This document shows, piece by piece, positions 32,745 through 39,435 of a DNA stretch of 40,484 nt (positions are counted from its first letter, which is position 1; every line of letters begins with the position of its first letter). Under the pieces are notes generated by a model that was not told the DNA's origin, did not search any database, and saw only the letters and a list, made by a program, of their open reading frames with translations. This stretch comes from a virus. The stretch spans positions 1 to 40,484 of the IMG/VR virus record IMGVR_UViG_3300047470_000359; one strand, given 5' to 3'. A program made the position numbers and the translations under genes.

Positions 32745-32760
32745 CTGTATATACGTACAG
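32745..32760. promoter_or_regulatory. LexA (SOS) box
   Basis: CTGTATATACGTACAG fits CTGT-N8-ACAG exactly, the Gammaproteobacteria LexA consensus. It lies 18 bases upstream of the DUF1654 start, within the expected promoter. Confidence 0.8.
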
Positions 32761-32771
32761 CCGTTCAGAAT

Positions 32772-32788
32772 ATTAGCTTGATGCTAAT
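32772..32788. promoter_or_regulatory. Repressor operator, right cluster site 1
   Basis: ATTAGC-TTGAT-GCTAAT is a perfect palindrome of the same family as the cro/cI operators. It is 12 bases from the LexA box upstream of DUF1654. Confidence 0.75.
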
Positions 32789-32843
32789 ACCCGCGTAAAG
32801 ACCGATGACGAAATCCCTTTCATAACCTCCACGACTCAGCAAA

Positions 32844-32860
32844 TTTCACCTAAAGCTAAA
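32844..32860. promoter_or_regulatory. Repressor operator, right cluster site 2 (weak)
   Basis: TTTCAC-CTAAA-GCTAAA has one good half-site and one poor half-site in the correct spacing. Its role is uncertain. Confidence 0.4.
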
Positions 32861-32864
32861 ATTA

Positions 32865-32881
32865 TTTAGCTCTGAGCTATT
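32865..32881. promoter_or_regulatory. Repressor operator, right cluster site 3
   Basis: TTTAGC-TCTGA-GCTATT, two mismatches in the right arm. It abuts the -35 of the rightward promoter. Confidence 0.65.
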
Positions 32882-32908
32882 GACTGATCTTTAGCCCGCG
32901 GCTAAATT
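32880..32908 (+). promoter_or_regulatory. Strong rightward early promoter (pL equivalent)
   Basis: TTGACT (32880-32885), 17 bases, TAAATT (32903-32908). The perfect operator at 32890-32906 fills the spacer, and the architecture mirrors the cro promoter. Transcription would run into boxA and the rightward genes. Confidence 0.8.
32890..32906. promoter_or_regulatory. Repressor operator, right cluster site 4
   Basis: TTTAGC-CCGCG-GCTAAA is a perfect palindrome placed between the -35 and -10 of the rightward promoter, so bound repressor would block RNA polymerase. Confidence 0.85.
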
Positions 32909-32953
32909 TACATCAACGCCAACAAACAGGGCGCCAGAGCAAAAACAGCTCGC

Positions 32954-32965
32954 CGCTCTTTAACA
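32954..32965 (+). promoter_or_regulatory. boxA-type antitermination element
   Basis: CGCTCTTTAACA matches the rRNA-operon boxA consensus (GCTCTTTAACA). It lies about 40 bases after the predicted transcription start of the rightward promoter and before a terminator at 33758-33788. This is where lambdoid phages carry nut sites. Confidence 0.7.
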
Positions 32966-33204
32966 GTCAGCGCAACAAACAACAGACCGCATTGCCTCTA
33001 CCGGCGACCGGCGAGCAGACAGGCCCGAAAGCCTGCCAACGACAGGAACAACCTGGACGGTTGCTCGATGGTGAAACGCCAAAACCGTGTGAATGACCCG
33101 GCAAGCAATGCGCCCCGCCCCTCCGGCGGCAATAGGATGGACAGCATCACTGAGCAGCCTTCTCGCGAGGGCTGCTTGGGATGACAACCGACAGGTAATC
33201 ACCC

Positions 33205-33366
33205 ATGAAGCACGCAGCAGCAATATCCCAGCTCGAAATCCACGCCTCCAACTGCGAGAACAACGCAGTGATCCAGGAGCGAGAAGGACAGTTCGAAGAC
33301 GCCGCGAACAACCGCACCAACGCTGCCGATTACCGACAGGCAATCGAAGCGCTCCAGGCTGAGTGA
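33205..33366 (+). CDS. 53-aa early protein, function unknown
   Basis: The ORF runs from ATG 33205 to TGA 33364-33366. The product is hydrophilic and helical (MKHAAAISQLEIHASNCENN..., ending YRQAIEALQAE), with a single cysteine. It is the first coding gene after the rightward promoter and boxA. It is not arginine-rich, so it does not look like an N antiterminator. The ribosome site is weak (CAGG at about ten bases). Confidence 0.6.
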   Translation: MKHAAAISQLEIHASNCENNAVIQEREGQFEDAANNRTNAADYRQAIEALQAE

Positions 33367-33704
33367 ACAACCAGCGCCACGTCAGCCTGACGATAACTGC
33401 CCTAATCCGGTGATGGTTGAGGAAGTGGGTGGTCACTTCTAATCCGGTTAACCCACCCGAGCACCTGGTACTCCCCAGCACCAGGCCGCATCGGGGTGTG
33501 ATCTGAATGCGCAGGCTGATGTGCGCAAGCGTCCATGGAGCCTTCCCTAACAAATGCGGACGGCCAAAGACCGCTACCGTCCTGTCCCGGAGATCAGCAC
33601 CGGCCAGATCACACCCCGATGCGGACGAATTCTGCACCGCGCAATGCGGCCCCCTGCATTACCCATTCAATAGGTGGCCACTGCCTGATCAGTGAGCGAG
33701 CAAT
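33367..33704 (+). ncRNA. Highly structured, apparently non-coding RNA segment
   Basis: This 340-base stretch has no convincing ORF on either strand but many strong stems. CTAATCCGGT is repeated at 33402-33411 and 33439-33448. GAAGTG/CACTTC (33422-33427/33434-33439) competes with GTGGGT/ACCCAC (33425-33430/33451-33456). CCTGGT/ACCAGG pairs 33464-33469 with 33480-33485. A perfect 20-base inverted repeat (33486-33505 with 33605-33624) encloses GCTGAT/ATCAGC (33515-33520/33593-33598) and GGACGG/CCGTCC (33558-33563/33577-33582). It lies between promoter-boxA and a terminator. It may be a structured leader, antitermination or regulatory RNA; I recognise no Rfam family. Confidence 0.55.
33486..33624 (+). 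repeat. Perfect 20-base inverted repeat enclosing nested stems
   Basis: CCGCATCGGGGTGTGATCTG (33486-33505) is the exact reverse complement of 33605-33624, with 99 bases between. Two further stems nest inside. TGCGCA at 33508-33513 and 33522-33527 offers an alternative small hairpin within the loop. Confidence 0.9.
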
Positions 33705-33710
33705 AGGAGG

Positions 33711-33728
33711 ATGACCATCATGAAATAG
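33711..33728 (+). CDS. Minimal ORF (MTIMK or MK)
   Basis: AGGAGG (33705-33710) is followed by ATG ACC ATC ATG AAA TAG. The ideal spacing (nine bases) points to the second ATG, giving a two-codon ORF. Either this is a translated minigene like the lambda bar ORFs, a leader affecting transcription, or a truncated gene start. Confidence 0.35.
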   Translation: MTIMK

Positions 33729-33757
33729 ACCATAACCCGAAGATCGCTGCATCTGTG

Positions 33758-33788
33758 AAAGGCCCGAACGTCCACGGGCCTTTCTTTT
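33758..33788 (+). terminator. Terminator of the early leader region
   Basis: AAAGGCCC-10 bases-GGGCCTTT followed by CTTTT. It separates the structured leader from the rightward coding genes, so antitermination or a second promoter is needed downstream. Confidence 0.82.
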
Positions 33789-33883
33789 GCCTGCCTTTAT
33801 CCGTCAGCACTCTCCCCTGCGCCCAACGGCGGCAGGCGGCCCGAGTGCTGACGAATACACGCAACCCCATCGAGGTAATCGCC

Positions 33884-34165
33884 ATGCATCCATCAATACA
33901 ACAGCGGGTCGACGGGGTCGCTGCCCTGCACGCTCGCTCAACCATCGCTACCGCCGCGTTCTACGCCCTGATCGGCAAGGAGCAGCCAGTGCAAGAGATT
34001 CGCTACCAGGTCGAAGCCAAAGGCAAGGCTTACCACATCGTTGAACTCGCCACCAAGAAGGTCGTAGGTTTCCGATGGACATGGAAGACCGCAGTCAATT
34101 TCGCCCAGCAGATGGAAGCGCGCGCCGATGGCATCAAGCTCTCGCTTTCAGGTGAACGGAAATGA
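33884..34165 (+). CDS. Conserved early phage protein, function unknown
   Basis: The product is 93 aa from ATG 33884 (GAGG eight bases upstream); earlier in-frame ATGs lie in the terminator. It contains an N-terminal helical part (VAALHARSTIATAAFYALI) and a basic beta-alpha part (EIRYQVEAKGKAYHIVELATKKVVGFRWTWKTAVNFAQQME). It overlaps the next gene as ATGA. No family is recognised. Confidence 0.7.
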   Translation: MHPSIQQRVDGVAALHARSTIATAAFYALIGKEQPVQEIRYQVEAKGKAYHIVELATKKVVGFRWTWKTAVNFAQQMEARADGIKLSLSGERK

Positions 34166-34467
34166 TCGGCGTACCAATGCCCCACCCGCGAGACTCGATC
34201 ATCGAGGAGCTCAATCAGAAGCTGGAGCAGTTCTTCGGCGCCGGGAAAGCGGTGCAGGAAATCGCCAGCGGCGTCAGCGCTGAAGTGCCGATGTTCACCA
34301 CCACTCACAGCAACAAGCTGCGCGCCGAGCGGGACAAGATCGCACCAAGGCTGAAGGAACTGGCCGATGCCGGCACACCAGTCGCCAAGGCCGCCAAAGA
34401 GTGCGGTATGGAAGCCAAGCGCGCCCGGCTCATTGCCCGCGAGAACGGCTTTAAGTTCACATCGTGA
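34162..34467 (+). CDS. Small early protein with helix-turn-helix-like C terminus
   Basis: The product is 101 aa. The C-terminal part (LKELADAGTPVAKAAKECGMEAKRARLIARENG, about residues 63-95) reads as a short HTH, and the N-terminal part (EELNQKLEQFFGAGKAVQEIASGV) is helical. DNA binding is possible. It is coupled to the upstream 93-aa gene by a four-base overlap. Confidence 0.68.
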   Translation: MIGVPMPHPRDSIIEELNQKLEQFFGAGKAVQEIASGVSAEVPMFTTTHSNKLRAERDKIAPRLKELADAGTPVAKAAKECGMEAKRARLIARENGFKFTS

Positions 34468-34558
34468 AGCGCCTCAGCATTCGGGTGCGCCAGCGTCTTC
34501 GACAATCGAAATTCAATCTTCCACCCAGCGGCCTGTTGGCCATCCCGGAGAAACAGCC

Positions 34559-34906
34559 ATGTCCACCCCAACCGATACCGCAGAGTTTCTTGAAGAGCTC
34601 AACGGTGGCGCATTCGCCAGCCAAATCGGCCACGCCCTTTCCGAAGTAGCCTCCGGGGTCGTCGACCACGGCAAGACAGGGAAGCTGGTGATCACCCTGG
34701 ACTTCAGCCAAATCGGCGAATCCAGTCAGGTGAAGATCAAGCACAAGCTCGACTACAAGGTGCCGACCAAGCGCGGTACTCGCAGCGAGAACACCAGCCT
34801 GGACACGCCGATGCATGTCGGCTCCGGCGGAAAGATCACCCTCTTCGCTGAGAAGCACGATCAGCTCTTCAGCCGCGAACAAGCTCCTATCACTCCCCGC
34901 TCCTAA
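34559..34906 (+). CDS. Conserved early phage protein, function unknown
   Basis: The product is 115 aa from ATG 34559 (CGGAG eight bases upstream). FLEELNGGAFASQIGHALSEVASGVVDHGKTGKLVITLDFSQIGESSQVKIKHKLDYKVPTKRGTRSEN (about residues 9-77) is a compact alpha/beta protein seen directly upstream of DUF2303 in Proteobacteria prophages. The two may act together. No function is established. Confidence 0.78.
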   Translation: MSTPTDTAEFLEELNGGAFASQIGHALSEVASGVVDHGKTGKLVITLDFSQIGESSQVKIKHKLDYKVPTKRGTRSENTSLDTPMHVGSGGKITLFAEKHDQLFSREQAPITPRS

Positions 34907-34932
34907 CTGCCCGACTAAAAAGGAACTGACCA

Positions 34933-35748
34933 ATGTCTCTGACCAAAGAAGCGATCCAGCTCATCACCGACACCGCGCTCGAAGCGAGTGGTAAAGCGCT
35001 GGCCACCCAAACACCGACCATCGTGCTGCCAGAAGGCTGCCAAGTAGTCACTCTGGAGAAATGGCAGGCAGGTCGCAGCCGTTTCCGTGGCATCTATTCC
35101 ACTCACTCGCTGGCTGACTTCAGCGCCTACGTTGCCGACCGCGCGATCGCAACCGCGAAGGGCTTCATCGATCAGGACGAAATGACCTGCACGCTGCTCT
35201 TCAACCTGGGCACCGACGCATTGCCTGGACATGCCGATGATCGCGCACTGCTTCGATTGAAAGCGTCCGCCGGCTACAAGGCTGCACAGGCAATTGGTGG
35301 GCGAGCCATGACGCAGAAGGATTTGAGCGACTGGATCGAAGACTGGCATCAGTACCTGACGCCAGTCGATGACGAAGGCAACGCGATTCCTGTCGCCAAG
35401 GCAATCGCGGCAGTACGAACCATCACGATCAAAGCGACCAGCGAATCCGAGACAACAGTTGGCGACACCAGCGCCAGCCGTAGCGCCATGGATCAGATCG
35501 AGGCGCGCAGTAAAGAAACGCTGCCGGCCGCGCTGCTGTTCAGCACAGTGCCGTTTGAAGGTCTGACCGAGCAGCAGATCAACTTGCGGATTTCCGTGAT
35601 CACCAGTGGTGTCCAGCCGGCACTGAAACTGCGCTGGGTCGGTGAAGAGGTTCAGCGCGAGGACATCGCGCAGGAATTCAAAACCGTGCTGCAAGAGAAA
35701 ATCGGCAACAACGCAGCACTGTCTCTCGGCGCATTCGATCCGAAGTAA
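34933..35748 (+). CDS. DUF2303 family protein (YfdQ-like)
   Basis: The product is 271 aa. The pattern MSLTKEAIQLITDTA, RGIYSTHSLADFSAYVADR (about residues 51-69), DEMTCTLLFNLGTDALPGHADDRALLRLKAS and LTQKD-type DLSDWIEDWHQYLTP matches DUF2303, a frequent early phage gene of unknown role, often next to recombination or DNA-protection functions. AGGAACTG precedes the ATG. Confidence 0.9.
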   Translation: MSLTKEAIQLITDTALEASGKALATQTPTIVLPEGCQVVTLEKWQAGRSRFRGIYSTHSLADFSAYVADRAIATAKGFIDQDEMTCTLLFNLGTDALPGHADDRALLRLKASAGYKAAQAIGGRAMTQKDLSDWIEDWHQYLTPVDDEGNAIPVAKAIAAVRTITIKATSESETTVGDTSASRSAMDQIEARSKETLPAALLFSTVPFEGLTEQQINLRISVITSGVQPALKLRWVGEEVQREDIAQEFKTVLQEKIGNNAALSLGAFDPK

Positions 35749-35755
35749 GTGCATC

Positions 35756-35774
35756 AGGCCGGGTGATCCGGCCT
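35756..35774. terminator. GC-rich hairpin after DUF2303
   Basis: AGGCCGG-GTGAT-CCGGCCT, 7-base stem, eight bases after the DUF2303 stop. No T-run follows, so it may be a pause or mRNA-end hairpin between convergent genes. Confidence 0.45.
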
Positions 35775-35814
35775 GGCCCACCATTACTTACTTTCTTGAG
35801 GGTGGGTTACAACC

Positions 35815-36075
35815 CTATTCGGCAGCGAGGCTTCTCGCAATTTCCTGCAGCGCAGACGTGATGCTTTCTGATACCTCCTGCGCAGCAATAATGGAGCAAG
35901 AGCTGGTGAAGTCCATAGCCGCCGCCTTTATGAACGCGGCTATAAGTTGAGGGTTCTTCGCTGCGTACCCTTCTCCGAGTTCTGCATCAATCTGGCGAAT
36001 AGCTGCACGCAGATATTGGCCAGCGGTGTCTGGAGCTTGTCCAACCAAGGTGTCGTAACTTGCGGTAATAGGCAT
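35815..36075 (-). CDS. Small hypothetical protein on the opposite strand
   Basis: The product is 86 aa from ATG 36075; an upstream ATG at 36117 adds a poor N terminus. It is helical (DTAGQYLRAAIRQIDAELGEGYAAKNPQLIAAFIKAAAMDF, about residues 14-54). It is transcribed against its neighbours, converging on DUF2303, and could be a moron with its own control. The ribosome site is weak. No family is known. Confidence 0.6.
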   Translation of the reverse strand: MPITASYDTLVGQAPDTAGQYLRAAIRQIDAELGEGYAAKNPQLIAAFIKAAAMDFTSSCSIIAAQEVSESITSALQEIARSLAAE

Positions 36076-36151
36076 TCGCTTCACCAGTTCATATATGGAC
36101 GTCAACAAATACCCCACTTCAACGAATCACGCCAGCCGGCGAGGATCCCCC

Positions 36152-37093
36152 ATGTCTGTTTCATACGGCTCAGTCTGCTCGGGCATCGAGGCCGCGACGA
36201 TGGCCTGGCATCCGCTGGGCATGCGCGCAACCTGGTTCGCCGAGATCGAAGCGTTCCCCAGCGCAGTACTGGCCCACCACTACCCGAACACGCCGAATCT
36301 TGGCGACATGACAAAACTCGGGGCCCTGGTCCTAGCTGGCAAGATCGCCGCTCCGGATGTGTTGGTCGGCGGAACCCCGTGTCAGGCATTTAGTGTCGCC
36401 GGCATGCGCCAGGGTCTGCTCGACCCGCGTGGTGCCCTCACCATCAAATACGTGGAGCTCGCAGATGCAACTGACTATGTTCGCGCCAGCAACCGAAAGC
36501 CTCCCTGTGTCATCGTCTGGGAAAACGTCCCAGGTGTCCTCAGTGATAAAGGGAACGCCTTCGGATGCTTTCTTGGAGCGCTTGCTGGGGAAGACTGCGA
36601 ACTGCAGCCTTCAGGGAAAAGGTGGCCAGACGCTGGTTGTGTGTATGGACCCAAAAGAACAATCGCGTGGCGGGTCCTGGACGCCCAATATTTCGGCCTG
36701 GCCCAACGACGCCGCCGTGTGTTCGTTGTCGCAAGTGCTCGAGACGGATTCGATCCCACCGAGGTACTTTTTGAGCGAGAAGGCGTGCGTCGGGATAGCC
36801 CTCCGGGACGGGAAGAGAAGTCGGCACTTCATCCTACTCTCACGGCACAAGGGGGAGGCTCTCTCGATGACCGAGAGGCATATGTACTGGAGTCATCCGG
36901 GATTCGCCGAACCAGCGTGATCGAGTGGGAGCGGTGCCAAGGCTTTCCCGACAACTACACGCAGATCCCATGGCGAGGCAAACATGCAAACGAATGTCCA
37001 GACGGACCGCGCTACAAGGCGATCGGGAATTCTAAGGCGGTGCCGGTTGTCTGCTGGCTCGGGATGGGCATCAAAAAAGCGCTAATGAAATGA
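36152..37093 (+). CDS. DNA (cytosine-5) methyltransferase, orphan
   Basis: The product is 313 aa from ATG 36152 (GAGG seven bases upstream). C5-methyltransferase motifs appear in order: SVCSGIEAA (motif I, about residues 7-15), GGTPCQAFSVAG (motif IV with catalytic Cys77), ENVPG (124-128), AQRRRRVF (motif VIII, 184-191) and YKAIGNSKAVPV (motif X). No restriction gene is adjacent, so it probably protects phage DNA from host restriction or alters host methylation. The target-recognition region between VIII and X is short. Confidence 0.93.
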   Translation: MSVSYGSVCSGIEAATMAWHPLGMRATWFAEIEAFPSAVLAHHYPNTPNLGDMTKLGALVLAGKIAAPDVLVGGTPCQAFSVAGMRQGLLDPRGALTIKYVELADATDYVRASNRKPPCVIVWENVPGVLSDKGNAFGCFLGALAGEDCELQPSGKRWPDAGCVYGPKRTIAWRVLDAQYFGLAQRRRRVFVVASARDGFDPTEVLFEREGVRRDSPPGREEKSALHPTLTAQGGGSLDDREAYVLESSGIRRTSVIEWERCQGFPDNYTQIPWRGKHANECPDGPRYKAIGNSKAVPVVCWLGMGIKKALMK

Positions 37094-37101
37094 GGATGCG
37101 A

Positions 37102-37131
37102 TTGACGCTGGCTTCCAAATCCAGCATATAG
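37102..37131 (+). promoter_or_regulatory. Possible promoter of the AT-rich cassette
   Basis: TTGACG (37102-37107), 18 bases, ATATAG (37126-37131). The -35 is good and the -10 is poor. It lies just upstream of the TM-GAF gene, which would fit an independently expressed moron. Confidence 0.3.
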
Positions 37132-37158
37132 ATCACGGATAATTATGGAACCTGACTG

Positions 37159-38106
37159 ATGGACCTCAAGCAGTTAAACCTAACAAACAAAACCACAGAA
37201 GCAAACATCACCTCAGTTTCAATATTATTTGCAAACACATGGATGACCTTGATTTCGCCGGTTTTGATCGGCCTATTCATAAGCAAGTTATTTTCAGCGA
37301 ATAACAACTTCACGGGTAGCGAGACAGCATTCGCAGTTATAGCGATTGCCATTCACATTGTACTCGCCTTGATACTTTACAAATCGGGGTCGCGCCAGAG
37401 CAATTCAGTTGAAATTGACAACATGATTCACGAACTCGACACTTTGAAACAAGATGTGATCCCTAAAGCACAACAAATATTCGCTTGCTCCACAGCGCAA
37501 CAGATCGTCATATATTTAATGACGCTAGAGTTAGAATCCCGAATAAGGGAGATCAACTTGAAAGACAAAGATTATCCCGTTGCGCAAAGGTGGGAGGACT
37601 GGGAAAAGGGTCTAGAGGCCGTTTTGTCACATCTTCTTAAACATCGCGTGCAACTATTTGGATATACTGGCGAAAGCCTATATAACATGGCCCTCTATAT
37701 GTATGACAAAAAAGATGATGATCTGTTTATTATCTGGAGGAGGCATGACGATCGAATGTCAACATCGAACAGGCGATGGAAGCCTGGCCTAGGCCACGTG
37801 GGCTTGGCGTTCGTGCAGCAAGAAGCAAAAATTTGCCATGACATCTTCATGAGTACGGAATTAGCGAACTCATCAACCAATGATGAATCAGATAAAGCGA
37901 AATATAGATCTTTCTTATCCATACCTATAACAGACTCGTTTGGAAACAATAATGGTGGAAAACCCCTAGGCGTGCTAGTATTTACCAGTAGCAGCGTAGG
38001 GCAATTTGATTGGGAACGAGACAGATTTTTTACACTCACCATTGCCAAGCTGTTATCGATTTACATTGAAAGAAATGTAGCAGACTGGACAGGAGCAGCA
38101 AAATGA
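37159..38106 (+). CDS. Membrane-anchored GAF-domain-like protein, AT-rich moron
   Basis: The product is 315 aa. Two hydrophobic segments lie at about residues 20-45 and 57-75, then a helical linker (IDNMIHELDTLKQDVIPKAQ). The C-terminal part, about 165-300, has GAF-like features (LYNMALYMYDKKDDDLFIIWRRH, WKPGLGHVGLAFVQQ, YRSFLSIPI, GVLVFTSS). It could sense a small ligand at the inner membrane. The gene is AT-rich against its surroundings and is coupled to the next ORF, suggesting a transferred module, possibly defence or superinfection exclusion. There is no direct functional evidence. Confidence 0.72.
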   Translation: MDLKQLNLTNKTTEANITSVSILFANTWMTLISPVLIGLFISKLFSANNNFTGSETAFAVIAIAIHIVLALILYKSGSRQSNSVEIDNMIHELDTLKQDVIPKAQQIFACSTAQQIVIYLMTLELESRIREINLKDKDYPVAQRWEDWEKGLEAVLSHLLKHRVQLFGYTGESLYNMALYMYDKKDDDLFIIWRRHDDRMSTSNRRWKPGLGHVGLAFVQQEAKICHDIFMSTELANSSTNDESDKAKYRSFLSIPITDSFGNNNGGKPLGVLVFTSSSVGQFDWERDRFFTLTIAKLLSIYIERNVADWTGAAK

Positions 38107-38312
38107 GCAAGTTTAAATATGAAAAAGTTGCCATTGCGCCAGTAGCGTCAGCGCCAAAACGAGCAGATGGCGTTATTTCAGTGAGTATGAGTTTCGAAAA
38201 CTGCTTGGTAGAAAGTCATAAAAACAATGATGCCTACCTAGAAAGCTGGGTCGACACTGAAATTAAAAAAAGCAGCAACTATTTCAAAAAAGAAATATAT
38301 AGCCAAGATTGA
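38103..38312 (+). CDS. Small partner of the TM-GAF gene
   Basis: The product is 69 aa. It overlaps the TM-GAF stop as ATGA and has AGGAG seven bases upstream. It is soluble, with an alanine/proline-containing N terminus (MSKFKYEKVAIAPVASAPKRADG) and a lysine-rich C terminus. It shares the AT-rich composition, and a strong terminator closes the pair. The tight coupling suggests that the two proteins act together. No family is known. Confidence 0.65.
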   Translation: MSKFKYEKVAIAPVASAPKRADGVISVSMSFENCLVESHKNNDAYLESWVDTEIKKSSNYFKKEIYSQD

Positions 38313-38334
38313 TCGCCACACCGAATATCTAGAG

Positions 38335-38362
38335 AGCCGGAGATAATATCTCCGGTTTTTTT
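38335..38362 (+). terminator. Terminator closing the AT-rich two-gene cassette
   Basis: CCGGAGAT-AAT-ATCTCCGG followed by TTTTTTT. It is an ideal terminator 23 bases after the stop of the 69-aa gene. Confidence 0.92.
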
Positions 38363-38582
38363 ATAGATCATTAATAACGAGCACCAACTGCGCTTGGGCT
38401 GCTTCTTTCCATTACCCAACATCTGTCCGCGGTTCCCACCGCCCTCCCCTTCAGCAATCCCGCCGCGAGAGTAGCGGTTGCGGTCGGCAGCCTAGCCTCC
38501 CGAAGCCCCACCAAGCGCACCATAAGCACTACTCAGCCCCCTCCCCTTCAAAGTCAGCCGCTATAGCGGCAAAGGAATCGCC

Positions 38583-39056
38583 ATGTCCGCAATTCTTCAG
38601 CGTTTCCACCAGGTCGCGAACGACGCACTGGTGAAGATCAGCGAACAACTTTGGCCAGACGCCAAGATCGCTCTCGTTATTTACACCCCCGGCAAGCCCG
38701 AGGAAGACATCGTGCTCAAGGATCAAGAGTTGGTTGACGACGAGGTGGTCAGCACGTTGCGACGGCGCGGCCTGAGCATCGATGGCGACAACGCCTACAA
38801 GCGCGACCTGTGTGACTCGATTGTCGGAACCATGGCCTTCGGTGCGCAGGATCGGTGCCCGCCGCCTGCAGGGCACTGGGCACAACGGTTCTGGGACATA
38901 GGTCGCGAAGAACGTGGGCAGCATGAGCAGTTGCTCAGCCTAGTGCAGCGAATGCGCAGCTATATGGATCAGGCCGGAATCGACGCCAAGCCCGAAAGCA
39001 TGAATCCGATGGAGAAGCTCGCATCGGACATCGACATCGCCCTATCAGGCCTTTAA
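38583..39056 (+). CDS. Conserved phage protein upstream of xis/int, function unknown
   Basis: The product is 157 aa. ATG 38583 has AAAGGAATCGCC upstream. A central ELVDDEVVSTLRRRGLSIDGDN segment and CDSIVGTMAFGAQDRCPPPAGHWAQRFWDIGREER are distinctive, and a helical C terminus follows. It reads like a protein often found next to Pseudomonas phage integrases. A GCCGCTATAGCGGC palindrome lies in the roughly 220-base leader before it, which shows no gene. Confidence 0.7.
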   Translation: MSAILQRFHQVANDALVKISEQLWPDAKIALVIYTPGKPEEDIVLKDQELVDDEVVSTLRRRGLSIDGDNAYKRDLCDSIVGTMAFGAQDRCPPPAGHWAQRFWDIGREERGQHEQLLSLVQRMRSYMDQAGIDAKPESMNPMEKLASDIDIALSGL

Positions 39057-39093
39057 CCACCCTCTGCCGCCAAGCGCGGCATGGAGCATCATC

Positions 39094-39435
39094 ATGGCAG
39101 CAGCAGAACAGATACCGGCTGAGTACCTGTCCGATAAGGTCGCCGAGAAGAACTTCGCGGAAATGGTCGGCACGACCCGGCGCGCACTCCAGGGCAAGCG
39201 CCAGCGCAACATCATCCCGAAGGGGGTGTGGAACGAGATCGATGGGCAAATTTACTACAGCATAAGGAGATATGAGGCATGGCTAGAAAGCCTTTGGGAT
39301 TGCCCGCCGGAGTTGAATTCGCGGGCCAGTCAGTCCGGATTCGCTTCACCTGGAATTTCCGCCGCTGCGAGACCCTCCCCTATCCCCAAACGCCAAAAGG
39401 CATTAAAGCAGCCGCAGATCTACGCGCTACAGTAA
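39094..39435 (+). CDS. Excisionase-like protein
   Basis: The product is 113 aa with GGAG eight bases upstream of the ATG. NFAEMVGTTRRALQGKRQRNIIPKGVWNEIDGQIYYSIRRYEAWLESLW (about residues 20-68) matches the DUF1233/phage excisionase winged-helix pattern. The remaining C-terminal residues are encoded inside the integrase gene in another frame and look unstructured. Xis bends DNA at the arm sites to drive excision. Confidence 0.8.
   Translation: MAAAEQIPAEYLSDKVAEKNFAEMVGTTRRALQGKRQRNIIPKGVWNEIDGQIYYSIRRYEAWLESLWDCPPELNSRASQSGFASPGISAAARPSPIPKRQKALKQPQIYALQ

Noticed and set aside
32960-33637. 225-codon minus-strand ORF across the structured segment
   Set aside because: It runs antisense to the promoter-boxA transcript and the 53-aa gene, is rich in R, C, L and S, has no ribosome site and matches no family. 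The inverted repeats explain its lack of stops better than coding does.
34915-35784. 289-codon minus-strand ORF
   Set aside because: It is the shadow of the DUF2303 gene, which has a ribosome site and family match.
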